A stretch of 64,000 nt of DNA. It comes from Lasiodiplodia sp. COLG20. Taxonomy: Eukaryota > Ascomycota > Dothideomycetes > Botryosphaeriales > Botryosphaeriaceae. A program made the translations under genes and the position numbers. The stretch is taken from positions 472,217 through 536,216 of the forward strand of contig VNWV01000012.1 in assembly GCA_009801085.1 (NCBI GenBank), in the 5' to 3' direction. Of the stretch, positions 23,976 to 33,855 are shown piece after piece. Positions within the stretch are counted from its first letter, which is position 1, and each line of letters begins with the position of its first letter. Under the pieces are notes generated by a model. That model had not been told where the DNA came from, searched no databases, and saw only the letters and a program-made list of their open reading frames with translations.

Positions 23976-24906
23976 CTCTTTGATCTTAGCTGATGACTAT
24001 TAGCGGTCTATACGAAACTTGATATTGGATACTGACATGATTGATGAAGATAAAACAAGACTTAAAAGTGAGGCACCAGGCCTGGAAATCTGCAGTACGC
24101 GAACAACGTTTGGTAGGTGAAAAGTAGGAGAGAGATTGATAAAGATGCCAGAGAGTTTTATGGCAAAGAGAAGTCACAGGGGGAAAGATGGGTGACAGAA
24201 GAGGACAATAAAGCGTCGATAGGTGGTGCCAGACAAGCTCATTTATCCCTCAAGATATGAAGGAGTACAACTGCGATGGCGTCTTTCTTCGGCACTTGGA
24301 GCCCCACATACCGTCGGATTTCTATCCGATCGGCAACTACAAAAGCTTGTCGTTGGCTAAATCAGATCTTTTGCTGAAACATGCTCAACTCAAAAAAGAC
24401 GCTGTTCTGGCCCAGCGCCGCGGGTTTTCACCATAGGCTGTCCGTTCGTTTTCGTGTATCTAATCATCGTCGTTGTGGGCCGTCAACCGTGCCGGTAACC
24501 GCTTTTGCCGATTACCGCTGGTGCCGTTAACCGCGATGCCGAACTACTTTCATTACCTATATGAACCTTGGCTGCATCGCGTAAGAATATATTTTAACGT
24601 CACTGTTACGGCACTCAAACTTGGCCGGGTCATTTCTTCGCCGCCAACGAGATCATTCTCATAGTCATCTTCGGTCTACTTCCTACATCGTACAGTAGGT
24701 TAACTTTAAACAGATTTGTCACATAGACTGCGAGGGCTTTGTGGTAGAGAAGCGAATCTATCAGATAATCGATCGGAGTATCACAGCAAATGACTTTAAT
24801 GCGTGATGAGGCTTCCAATTCAAGACGGCGCATTTGGAATTTCCAGGGACTGTGCTACTCTGAAACTGTTTCCAGGCAATACAAAGAACTAGTACAAAAT
24901 TTGACA
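23976..24906. other. Promoter region of ferric reductase 2
   Basis: No gene is supported. The stretch lies upstream of reductase 2 and downstream of the 3' end of the small secreted protein gene. An array of 12-base repeats sits at 24479-24534. Confidence 0.55.
24479..24534. promoter_or_regulatory. Four imperfect GCCGNNAACCGC repeats upstream of ferric reductase 2
   Basis: Copies at 24479 (GCCGTCAACCGT), 24491 (GCCGGTAACCGC), 24507 (GCCGATTACCGC) and 24523 (GCCGTTAACCGC), with start-to-start spacings of 12, 16 and 16 bases. They lie about 500-560 bases before the start codon of reductase 2. The array could be a binding cluster for a transcription factor. I cannot name the factor. Confidence 0.4.
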
Positions 24907-25263
24907 TCACGAACATGTAGCACTGCCATCACCACCCTTATCATAGTATCTGCAGAAGCTACCCACATTCTTGCACTTCTCGGATTAGCCGAAACTCAAT
25001 AGAAGGAAAGATGCAAGAGACTCACAGGGCGGCTTTCAGCACAAGGAGCTCCAGAAAGTCCCTCGGAATGCTCGGAGGTGTAGAATCGACATTGGCCCTT
25101 GCCTGAAGGGAACGGTACTGAACATGTCTACCACCATGAGAGTCAGACTAAGGGCCAGCCCATTCGTTTGCAGCTTGATACTCACACCGTCGAAGAAGTC
25201 TTGGGCACTTGCTGGTGACAGACCAGCAAGGCAGAAAAGGATACTGAAAAGGAGGATACGCAT
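24907..25263 (-). CDS. Small secreted cysteine-rich protein A
   Basis: Three exons on the minus strand, 25263..25188, 25117..25026 and 24978..24907, with GT-AG introns of 70 and 47 bases; the joined frame encodes 79 aa. Residues 1-20 (MRILLFSILFCLAGLSPASA) are a strong signal peptide. The mature part has five cysteines in QCRF, APCAE, PKCKN, SFCRY and a terminal TCS. The second exon has an alternative in-frame acceptor at 25102 that drops five residues. No family is recognised. Size, secretion signal and cysteines fit effector-like or antimicrobial proteins of fungi, which is inference. It is divergent from, and similar in layout to, the gene at 26038. Confidence 0.6.
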
Positions 25264-26037
25264 ATTGATGATCGAGATGGAAGACATGCAGAGTGTGAGT
25301 TGACTGTCTTCCCAAGTATGTTTATATCTTGATGTCCTTCGAGCACAAGTGAGGAGAAAGCTGAGTGTTCGGAAAATCAAGGTTCGCAGTAGCACAAATA
25401 CGCGATACAACCACAAATACTGTTGTCGAAAAACCCTGCTCGGACCACTCCCAAATGCGACGGTGACTTTCAGACGAAGCACGTTGCCGCGACGAGAAAG
25501 GCTTTTTTGGTGACGGAGAAGCAGAATTTGGACTGCACTCGTTGCGCCAAGCTGCTTTCGTCGAGGATCCCGGGACAGGGTGGAAATCGTTACACATATG
25601 CCTTGGTTTGATCTGGTAGAATTTTCCATATTGTGCTCAATGCGACGTGACAGATCTCTTGGCTATACCTGGTATCTGGTACACACTGCAGACGCACACG
25701 AGAAATACCTGGTCAATCCATTTACTCTCACGTCACCCGGTCATCTAGAAACCTGGGCGTCATACCTCAAGTCGAATTGATTTAACCCATGCCCACATTT
25801 GATGGACACATCGTGAGGGCTGAAGTCAAGGAAGCGGAAAAACTGGACAGTACAAAAGCGCCACCACAACCTCCCGATGCGACGCGCAGCTTTTGGCAAC
25901 ATTCGACCATCTACCAGGCTTTCAATGCGCAACCACACAGGAGTATTAATCAGGCGGTCACTCTCCCAGCATCCACTCTCCACAAGAAAGCCTCGCGCCC
26001 AATCGAACAAACTCTTCTTACCACAACGAAATCAACG
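25264..26037. other. Shared promoter region of the two small secreted protein genes
   Basis: 775 bases between two divergent start codons. No gene is supported. Longer frames on the minus strand run on from protein A without recognisable features. Confidence 0.5.
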
Positions 26038-26369
26038 ATGAGGTTTATTGTTTCCATACTCGCCTTGTGCAGCTCGTCTGCAGTCGCTCTCGCCCAGGTA
26101 CAACCGTGCTATAACAAGTAAGAACTTTCGCGCTTCAAACAAAGGCCCACAAACTGATAGGCTGGCCGGAAATAGTGCCGACCCACGCCATTTTATCGGC
26201 AATTACTGCAAATGCTCACAAGGTGAGTACTCTGAATATGTGTATCTCCCATTACAACAGGCTAAATGAGCCAGATTGGTGTTGGTTCCATGGTGATAGC
26301 GGAAGTTGCGAACCCGTTGGCGCTCGAATCGACCCTTGCCCCAAGCCGGCAGGCAACTGGGTGTCTTGA
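26038..26369 (+). CDS. Small secreted cysteine-rich protein B
   Basis: Exons 26038..26117, 26161..26222 and 26275..26369; introns are GT-AG, 43 and 52 bases, and the product is 78 aa. The signal peptide ends near residue 19 (MRFIVSILALCSSSAVALA). Six cysteines follow in QPCYN, NYCKCS, DWCWF, GSCEP and DPCPK, enough for three disulfides. For intron 2 the acceptor at 26274 keeps the frame open, while the earlier CAG at 26260 leads straight into a stop. No family is recognised. Like protein A it is tiny, secreted and built from three exons, so the two may be diverged relatives or an adjacent co-regulated pair. Confidence 0.62.
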
Positions 26370-26778
26370 GAATAAGGGCTTTATGTTCAATCATACATAC
26401 AGAATGAAACTCTTTTGAATTCTTCAAGCCTCATGAATGAAGCCATTAATGATATGAGAGTGCGATTGGCGTAAGCACGAAGCGTTAGCCGGCGTGCTCA
26501 CGAACACATCTTCTGCTTGCTCATTCGAACAGCAGCCGAGTAGATGCTCGCTGGTGACACTGCCGGCGCAATGAAGCCGAATGCCGCACATTGCCGATGA
26601 CCAATGAGAACCCCTTTTTTCCCGTTATCTTGTCTCTTTCCCGAGGCGCGTAGCGAGTCATTCCGCTCCACCGCGCTTAGCCAATTTCCCATATTAAACC
26701 CTCCCAGTTATCTCCGCGCAGACGTCATGCCTCCTCCAAATAAAATAAAAAATCGGAAAGCTCAACCCATTAGCAACC
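26370..26778. other. Intergenic between convergent genes
   Basis: Holds the 3' flanks of the secreted protein B gene and of ERG3. No gene is supported. Confidence 0.5.
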
Positions 26779-27877
26779 TTACTGAGCCTTCTTTTCCGCA
26801 GCACCCCCCGCGGCATACGATCTCTCGTCATCGCCCTCGACGACCTTCAAAATATCCTCCATCTGCCTGCTCTGCTTCTCCCACTCGGTCTTGGACTGCT
26901 TCAGCTCCTTCTGGAAGAGAGCGTCGTCCGGACGACGGTACGAGCCGCCGACGCGGTCCCACAGGGTGGTGAACTGGCCGTAGTTGTAGTTGAAGTACAG
27001 GTGGTGCATGGTGTGGCAGGCGGCGCCGTTGACGACGGGGTTCTCGGCGACGTACTCGCCGTCGTGGATGACGACGGTCCAGACCTGCACGAAGGTGAAG
27101 AGGGCGATGTACGCGAACTTCTGCAGCGGGAACAGGAACGGGTACACGTGGTAGGGCAGCGACTGCGCGAAGCCGTCGACCGGGTGGAACGCCACCGACG
27201 CGAACGGCGACGGCATGATCCACTTGTGGTGCGGCTTGTGGAAGCGCCGGTAGACGGACGGGTGGTGCAGGTACCGGTGGATCCAGTAGATGAAGAAGTC
27301 CGTGAAGCAGATGAACAGCGGGTACTGCAGCACGTCGTACCATAGCCCCGGCCCCGCCGCGCTGCTATCGTACATCTTCGAGTAGCCGCGCACCTCGAGC
27401 AGGAAGATGGGCGTCGTGAACACGGCGATGATGGGGATCGCCCGGACCGCTTGTGCGATCTCCAGTCCTACTTGGTTCTTGAGGAACTTGGGGTGGGCGA
27501 AGGTGGTCTTGTCGAAAATGAAGATGTAGGAAAAGGTGGCGCAGGCGAAGTAGATGACGGTTCCGAAGAGCCTAAAGGTTGGGCTCAGCAAAGTATTTTG
27601 CGATGCAATTGGGATAGCAAACGCACCAGGTTATGATGTACAGTGATATCCATTGCCTCCATACATTTTCTCTCGACCATTGGCTCTGGCATGCAAGCTC
27701 GGAAGGCGGGAACGACAGGTACTGGCTGGCGGGCTTGAAATCGTAGCTGTCAAGACATGACCGAGGAATCGAGGCGTTTCCTGAAGCGGTTTGGCCAGGG
27801 AAGGGCTGCGCCGGCAGCAACGTTGCATATACGCGATCGAAAGCGTAGGCGTCGAAGAACTCGAGCACAAGATCCAT
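26779..27877 (-). CDS. ERG3: Sterol C-5 desaturase
   Basis: Minus-strand exons 27877..27627 and 27571..26779; the 55-base intron (GTGCGT, TTTAG) joins in phase 2 for 347 aa. The three histidine boxes of the fatty-acid hydroxylase/sterol desaturase fold are intact: HRYLHH (about 182-187), HKPHH (195-199) and HTMHH (270-274). The surrounding text ([32 protein letters not shown]) is typical of Erg3. Membrane helices precede the first box. The enzyme adds the C5(6) double bond in the ER during ergosterol synthesis using a di-iron centre. The C-terminal 40 residues are charged and variable. Loss or change of Erg3 affects azole response in known fungi; nothing here suggests a defect. Confidence 0.92.
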
Positions 27878-29112
27878 GGTTGTCCCCCCCGGAGTTGCTC
27901 AGCGTTGGATCCAAACCTCTTTTCAGTGTCGTGGCGCCGCGGGAGGAACGAAACTTCAGCCACTCGACGACATGCGAGCGTTGTACCTTATAAACGCCGA
28001 ATGTTTTTGCCCGCTACGCCCATTTCGATCGCCGCCGATGTATTGATGCCCCCGCCTGGATGCGTTTTACTACAAAGGTGCAATGTTACAGATTACTCTT
28101 GGCGGTCTGCATCTTAGCGCGCGCGAGATGAGCTGACTCCTGCACCTCGGATGCGAGGCTTCCGGTGACGCGAGTAACTGCTCGGAGGAATTTTTGTCAA
28201 CGGCCCCCAACCTGCATGTCTCAGGGGCCCTGTTGATCCTCCACACCCCCAATCTTGTTCGTCGGACATTTTGGCTGACCATGAGAGACGCTCTCACGAA
28301 GCGATGTGAGCGCTGCAAGATGCCGCAGATGCCGACGATGACGCACTAATAATCTCAGGAAACACGAGAATCTCGGGAGGACACCATCCACACCTCGTCT
28401 ATTAGCGCCATTGACTCGAATGGAGAGGGAGACGCACACTAGCGGAAACAACACCGACGCCAAAAGACAAGGGTCTCTCATCCTGTAGCGACGTGCTATA
28501 AAGCCCATTTGCTTCTGCTGGTTTTGGCAGTCGATGGGTATCCAATGAGCAGAACACATTCATGCTTACAGTCGAAATTTCTGTACAACGAAACCGTTCC
28601 ATTTTATAACCCACGGAGCAGCTGGAAAGTGCCCTCAGCTGTACGAAGCTGTCGTCGTAGTCCGAGTGAGTGAGTGAGTAGGAGTAGTACGTACACATCA
28701 TTCATACATGGTATATCGATGAAACACATGTAGAGTAGGGTAATCGGAAAACCCACAGGCGGGGTCGGGATATGCGACGCCTGAAATGCAAGGAAACATA
28801 GGAGATATATGTAGGAGAGAAGGGAAAAAGTGACAAGGAAATGAAACAATCCAGATGATATAATCGTTCTGATGAGCCGCCGTTCCAAGAAACAAGGAAC
28901 AAAAGAGAAAAGGAGAATCCCAGCAAAAAGAGAACTTTTTACCCCCCAATCCTGAAACAATGTAAGATATAATCAACAAACCATGCGAGAACGCTCTCCG
29001 CCGCAAGCAATGCCGAGCAAAAGTTGAATAAAAAAAGGGGTAAAGAATCAAAAAACATGCTAGAAAGCTAATATAATCCATCAATCATCAACATCGTTCC
29101 AATCATCAGAAA
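27878..29112. other. Intergenic: ERG3 promoter and 3' flank of the large disordered-protein gene
   Basis: About 1.2 kb with no supported gene. Frames on the minus strand at 28400-29080 are rich in Phe, Leu and Ser but match no family and show no intron-exon logic. They probably lie in UTR or non-coding DNA. Confidence 0.5.
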
Positions 29113-32100
29113 TCAGTCGAACGCTTGCTGCACCGCCGCTGAATCCGGCATCCACTCCATGCCCGGATAACTCGCTGCGTGCATCTCCGGGGTTGACGAG
29201 TCCCTGCTACCCAGGCGTGCCCTACTCTTCCAGCCGACGTCCGTGTCCGCCAGCTCCACCGGCTCCATCACCGTCTCGAGCTTGCTAGCGCTCCGGCTGA
29301 GACCGCCATTACTGACCGTCGCCCGTCTGGCCAGAAGACCACTGCCTTCGGTGCCATTCGGGTTGAGACTGCCAATCATGGGGCCCTTGTGCTTGCCAGA
29401 GGAGCTCGTGCGGCTCTTGTCGCCAGCTTCATTGTTGTTGTCCTCATCGGTAGTGAGGGTAATAGTAGTAGCGTCCTGTCCAAAACCCGAGTCAATCCGC
29501 TTGTGCGATGTTTTATTCTGCTGCCCTCCCCTGTGACGCGACTCACCATCGTCGGACGTCAAGTCGCGCCAACGCATTTCCTGACGGGGGTGGTATCCGT
29601 ATGGCGCGGCAGGGGCGGCCGGAGCGGGGATCGACGTGAAGGACCGGGGCGGAGGACCGTAACCTGGGTGCGGAGGGTATCCACCGTACGCTGCGGGGAG
29701 CGGGCTCCTGTCACGCGGCGAGTCGGTGTCGCTGCTGGCAGCGCGCTCCTGCGCATGCTGCTCGCGCAGCATTTGGTGGTAGTAGTCCTCAGACGAGTGG
29801 TTGTGGTTGTGCACGGGTGCCGGTGCCGGAGGGTAGAATGGCGGGTAGCCCGCCTGCATCGGCGTGTGGGGGGACATGGGAGGAGCAGGGTAGCCTTGCG
29901 CCGCCGCCGCCCAGTACCACGGAGGTGGGTAAGGGTAGAAGGCCTGCGGCGGGAGGTTGTTGTACTGCGGCGAGTAGCCGCTGTCGCGGCGGTTGGCCGA
30001 CTGAGCATGCTGCTCGTACCACGCACGCTGCTTGTCCAAGAACTCCTCCATCGACTCGCCGGGAAGAGGAACCGGCGGCGGCACGTAGGCCGGGTCGGTT
30101 GCCTCGAGGCTGTCGACGGTAGCGACGTTCGATGCGACAGGGCTGCCCGAGAGCGGCGGCGGTGCGATCTTGTCTTCGTCCTTGATGAAGGGCGCGACAT
30201 CGGCGGGGTTCGGGCTTGAAGGCCCACTACCGCTTTGGCCGCTCTGGGGCCGCAGGTGCGGCTGGCTGGCCTGCCTCACAGGAGGATAACCGCCAGAGTA
30301 CTCGCTATCCCGGAGACCGTACAGGCGCGGCGGGAACGGTGGCAGACCCCGCGCAGACGCCGAGCTGAAGTGCTCGGAGTACCGGCGCTGGAGGGATGGG
30401 TAACCCGAAGGGGGGTACTGCGGGGACTGGTCGTTGAAGGTGACAGAGCGCGGCGTGTTCCCGTAGTAGAAAGATCTCGGGGGAGTCTGCATATGGGGAG
30501 GCAGAGGCGGGGGCGCGTACTGGTAGAAGGGGTAGCTATCGGAGCTCTGCGGGTGGAGCTTGGCCTGAGTAGGAGTGCCAGGACCATGCAGCACAGCCGG
30601 GATGCTAATCTGCGAGGCGGGAGAGCCGTTGACCTTGGTGCGGTTGTCATCCAGCTCGCGTGCCTTCTGCTCCCACTCGTCCCATTCCGCATCAGGCTCG
30701 GGGATGATGCTCGGCCTGCGCATGTGGGATTGAAGCTCACGGTGGTTCGCATCGACAGCAGCCGCAACCTGAGCAACCATGGCAGAGGGGCTGGTCGAGC
30801 CGCCCTCGCGCGATAGGGAGTCCAGAGACTGGCTGCCGCTACGAGGCCGCTCCTGAGCCCGGCTCGGGGCCTCGTGGCGAGACAGGCCTGAGATCTCCTG
30901 AACACGTTTGGGTGTCGGAAGACGAGGCATGTGGAAGGGAGCGTGGTGATCGTGCCCGCCCAGTGGACCTGCTAAGCTGTAGCGGCGCTGGGGTATCACA
31001 AGCTTGCTCTTGCTGTCCTTCTTCGACTTCGGTTCCTTCGCCTTCTCCTGCTCCTTTGCCCTTTCCTTGTTGAGCTTCTCAAGCTGTCGCTCCCTCTCCT
31101 TGTCCAGATCGGGAGTCGGAGTCATGGAGCGGCCGAAGACGACGCCAAGGAGGGAGGTACGCTTCTTCTTCTCTTTCTCCTTGGTGGGCGACGGCATCGG
31201 CTGGTCAAACCTGAGAGCGGGCGGGGTCCGGTGGAGCACGTTGCGAGCCTTCTTGCTGGGGCTGAACGGCGTCCTGGCCGGCTCCGCCATGCTCGCAGAG
31301 AGAGGAGCAGACGGAATACGCGACTCCCTCGCGGCAGCGGTAGAGATGATCGGCTTGTGGTCTTTCTTCAATGGCAGGGAAATCTTGGCCTCCTTAGCCT
31401 CCTTCTTGACGGGAAGCTGGCTCTTCTTCTCCTTCCTGCTGTCCTTGATGTCCTTGAAAAGCATAGGCAAGCTCTTCCTCCTCGAGCGAACGGGGGCGGC
31501 GACCTGCGGCTCTTCATCACGGTCTGGGATTGCCCAGCCATCTTCGTCGCCAGCGTTGCTAACGTGCCGCAGGTCGAGTCCCTGGCTTGGCCCTGCTCCA
31601 CCCTCGCCGTCATCCTTCTTGTTCTCCTTCGTCACATCCTCGTGAAGAATATCCTTGAGGCTGATGGACTCGGCGGCCACAGACGAAGCAGCCTGCGAGG
31701 AGGATGTATGAGGGGAGTAAAGCTTAGAACGGATCTCAGCAGCAGTGTCAGCAATAGATTCGGTGGGTTCTTCGTCGTCCTTCTCAGAGACAGCGGAGGC
31801 CTCGGCGGCAGGGAAGGCGGTAACATCGACAGACGTTGCTTCAGGATCGGCAACGAGCGGCGCATCGTCAATTACCTTGTGCACAACCGTTTGCGAAGAG
31901 AGGTCCTCCAAGCCCGCACTGCTTTCTTCCTTCTCTGGAACGGCGGCGGCGGCGGCAGCGATGGAGAAGTCGGCAATGCTGGTGCGTGTTTCAACACCGG
32001 CAGGCTCCGGCTCCTTGATGCTGCTCAGCTGCACCTCTGCTTCGGTCGCAACAGTGACGTCTCCGTCATCGGCGGGTGCCAGGGCGGTGGTAGCATCCTG

Positions 32101-33855
32101 GGCATTTTCGGCGGTGGGGATCGACTCAGCGATGTCTGGGGTCATGGTGTCGGCGGGACCAGCAACAACAGCGTCCGCCTCCTCGTGCTGCGGATGCGCC
32201 TCTTTAGTTTCCGCGGTCGGCACCTCCACCGCCTCGATTGCCGAATCAAGTTGCTCGACTGACTCAACGGGCGTTTCGTTCGGGGCAAGGATCTGCTCGG
32301 CGGTCGGGGTCTCGCTATCGGGGACCTGCGCGGCAGACCCGCTGTTTTGTTCCACGCCGTCGTCGAGTGGGGCGGCATCGTCCACGGCTCCAGGCGCGAC
32401 GTTCGAGGCCGTCACATGCATCTCGGAGATATCGTCGGAAACGGTAGCATCTCCCTCAGGGACACCGACGTCGTCAATGTTGCCCACCGTGGTCGCCTTG
32501 TCCACCTCGGTGTCCGAGCCCGTATGCTCAACGTCCTGCGCATCATCATGCTCATCGGCCGCGGGCTCGCCCACCTGAGGGTGGTGCAGAGCAGTGGCGG
32601 TCGATTTGTCCATGTCGTTCTCTACGTCGTTGGTCATCTCACTCGTGACGCCAGTGCTGTAGCGCTTATCGAAGATGTCTGAGACGGTGGCCATGCTCAT
32701 AGAAAGCTCATCATCGGCCGTGCCGTCAGTAGCGTCGTCAGGGAGAGGCAGGTACTCAGGCCTGATCTCGTAACGTCCGTCGTCGAAGCTCTCAAGATCA
32801 TCCTCGTCCTCGTAGGGGTGGGCGAAGGAGCCGAACGTCTGGCCCGTGGCAACGCTGTTCGGGATGCTGTTCCGGCGCAGGCTCTCGAGCGCCATGTCGA
32901 GGCGCTGCTCTGCGGCCAGGCTGCGCCTCCTTTGGTTCTCTTCGTGCCACGAGCCGGGCTCACTGTCCCGGTTCTGCCAGCTCTCCCGGCGCCAGCTTGC
33001 GTCGCCTTCAGACAGAGCTATAGAGCCGCCGGCTTGCGAGAAGCCATCGAAGGTGCGGGTGCCTTCTTCGACATTGCTGTGGAAGCTCTGCTGCTCGCGG
33101 AAAGAGCCTACGGGCGAGTTGTTCAGGGACCTGTCAAGGGGAGAGACGTCACCATTGGCATGGTTGATCGAGTCCCATTGGGCGTGGGGGACGAAGTCAT
33201 CGCCGGCCGAGCTGAGGCTGCTCACGGAGCAGGAAGTCGACGGACGGGAAGGCGGGAGAGTGACGGATGCAGGAGCAGTGTGTTCGTAGTCTGCGTCGGT
33301 GGCTGCCAGTTCCGCAGGCTTCATGGGCGGAGACACACGGATGATTGAGGCATTCGACTTGGTCAAGTGTTCCTTGGCCCCAATCGTCTGCCCCTCCGCC
33401 GGACTCGAAGACGCCGGGTCGGCAGACACGTTCTCATGATGAGCAGCAGCCGTCGAGACGGCCGAAGGGGCAATGGTCAGGCGGCGCAGGAAGGCCGGCC
33501 TGGTATCCCTACCCTTGGACCGGTCCGCTGCCGTGGATGGGCGGCTCGCAGACGGCAGCTCCACAGGCAGCGGCTCTGGGTCGGCAGACGGGATGGATTG
33601 CTGCAGGTCGTTAGTGCCGTCGGCGGCGGCGGGTTCGACGGCGGCGGCCAGCTGCAGATCCGGCGGGGAGGCGTCGGGATTCTGGTCAGATTCCGCGGCG
33701 GGGACGGAGGCGTTGTTGCCCATGGTCGTCACTTCAGGCGCGATGTTGGCTTCAGCGGCGAGTTGGATGCCAGCGAAGGCGGAGGGGGTTGTTGCGGCGA
33801 GGTCAGCGGTGGATCCGCCCGATGCGGCTACGGCCTTGGACTCAGCGGCCCCCAT
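29113..33855 (-). CDS. Large, mostly disordered protein with N-myristoylation-type start
   Basis: One uninterrupted frame of 1580 aa. The start MGAAESKAVA has Gly2 and a small residue at position 6, which fits the N-myristoyltransferase signal and suggests membrane anchoring. The first half is very rich in Ala, Glu, Asp, Val and Ser (PADEHDDAQDVEHTGSD). A basic Lys-rich block follows (SRRKSLPMLFKDIKDSRKEKK; KEKEKKKRTSLLGVVFGRS; an ERERQLEKLNKERAKEQEKA coiled coil). The last 500 residues are rich in Pro, Tyr and Gln (PPPLPPHMQTPPRSFYY). Many Ser/Thr-Pro and RRxS sites suggest phosphorylation. I recognise no folded domain or named family. The reading frame is surely real because it stays open for 4.7 kb with biased codon use. 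Confidence 0.8.
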   Translation of the reverse strand: MGAAESKAVAASGGSTADLAATTPSAFAGIQLAAEANIAPEVTTMGNNASVPAAESDQNPDASPPDLQLAAAVEPAAADGTNDLQQSIPSADPEPLPVELPSASRPSTAADRSKGRDTRPAFLRRLTIAPSAVSTAAAHHENVSADPASSSPAEGQTIGAKEHLTKSNASIIRVSPPMKPAELAATDADYEHTAPASVTLPPSRPSTSCSVSSLSSAGDDFVPHAQWDSINHANGDVSPLDRSLNNSPVGSFREQQSFHSNVEEGTRTFDGFSQAGGSIALSEGDASWRRESWQNRDSEPGSWHEENQRRRSLAAEQRLDMALESLRRNSIPNSVATGQTFGSFAHPYEDEDDLESFDDGRYEIRPEYLPLPDDATDGTADDELSMSMATVSDIFDKRYSTGVTSEMTNDVENDMDKSTATALHHPQVGEPAADEHDDAQDVEHTGSDTEVDKATTVGNIDDVGVPEGDATVSDDISEMHVTASNVAPGAVDDAAPLDDGVEQNSGSAAQVPDSETPTAEQILAPNETPVESVEQLDSAIEAVEVPTAETKEAHPQHEEADAVVAGPADTMTPDIAESIPTAENAQDATTALAPADDGDVTVATEAEVQLSSIKEPEPAGVETRTSIADFSIAAAAAAVPEKEESSAGLEDLSSQTVVHKVIDDAPLVADPEATSVDVTAFPAAEASAVSEKDDEEPTESIADTAAEIRSKLYSPHTSSSQAASSVAAESISLKDILHEDVTKENKKDDGEGGAGPSQGLDLRHVSNAGDEDGWAIPDRDEEPQVAAPVRSRRKSLPMLFKDIKDSRKEKKSQLPVKKEAKEAKISLPLKKDHKPIISTAAARESRIPSAPLSASMAEPARTPFSPSKKARNVLHRTPPALRFDQPMPSPTKEKEKKKRTSLLGVVFGRSMTPTPDLDKERERQLEKLNKERAKEQEKAKEPKSKKDSKSKLVIPQRRYSLAGPLGGHDHHAPFHMPRLPTPKRVQEISGLSRHEAPSRAQERPRSGSQSLDSLSREGGSTSPSAMVAQVAAAVDANHRELQSHMRRPSIIPEPDAEWDEWEQKARELDDNRTKVNGSPASQISIPAVLHGPGTPTQAKLHPQSSDSYPFYQYAPPPLPPHMQTPPRSFYYGNTPRSVTFNDQSPQYPPSGYPSLQRRYSEHFSSASARGLPPFPPRLYGLRDSEYSGGYPPVRQASQPHLRPQSGQSGSGPSSPNPADVAPFIKDEDKIAPPPLSGSPVASNVATVDSLEATDPAYVPPPVPLPGESMEEFLDKQRAWYEQHAQSANRRDSGYSPQYNNLPPQAFYPYPPPWYWAAAAQGYPAPPMSPHTPMQAGYPPFYPPAPAPVHNHNHSSEDYYHQMLREQHAQERAASSDTDSPRDRSPLPAAYGGYPPHPGYGPPPRSFTSIPAPAAPAAPYGYHPRQEMRWRDLTSDDGESRHRGGQQNKTSHKRIDSGFGQDATTITLTTDEDNNNEAGDKSRTSSSGKHKGPMIGSLNPNGTEGSGLLARRATVSNGGLSRSASKLETVMEPVELADTDVGWKSRARLGSRDSSTPEMHAASYPGMEWMPDSAAVQQAFD

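Noticed and set aside
26828..27343. Arg/Pro-rich frames overlapping ERG3 on both strands
   Set aside because: They are shadows of the GC-rich ERG3 coding sequence, with no features of their own.
28402..29084. Hydrophobic minus-strand frames downstream of the disordered-protein gene
   Set aside because: Phe/Leu-rich because the DNA is AT-rich. No start context, no splice logic, and located where the 3' UTR is expected.
29389..33614. Many plus-strand frames of 60-340 codons opposite the large disordered-protein gene
   Set aside because: Antisense shadows with low-complexity, Arg- or Ser-rich composition. The minus-strand frame is far longer and has coherent compositional domains.
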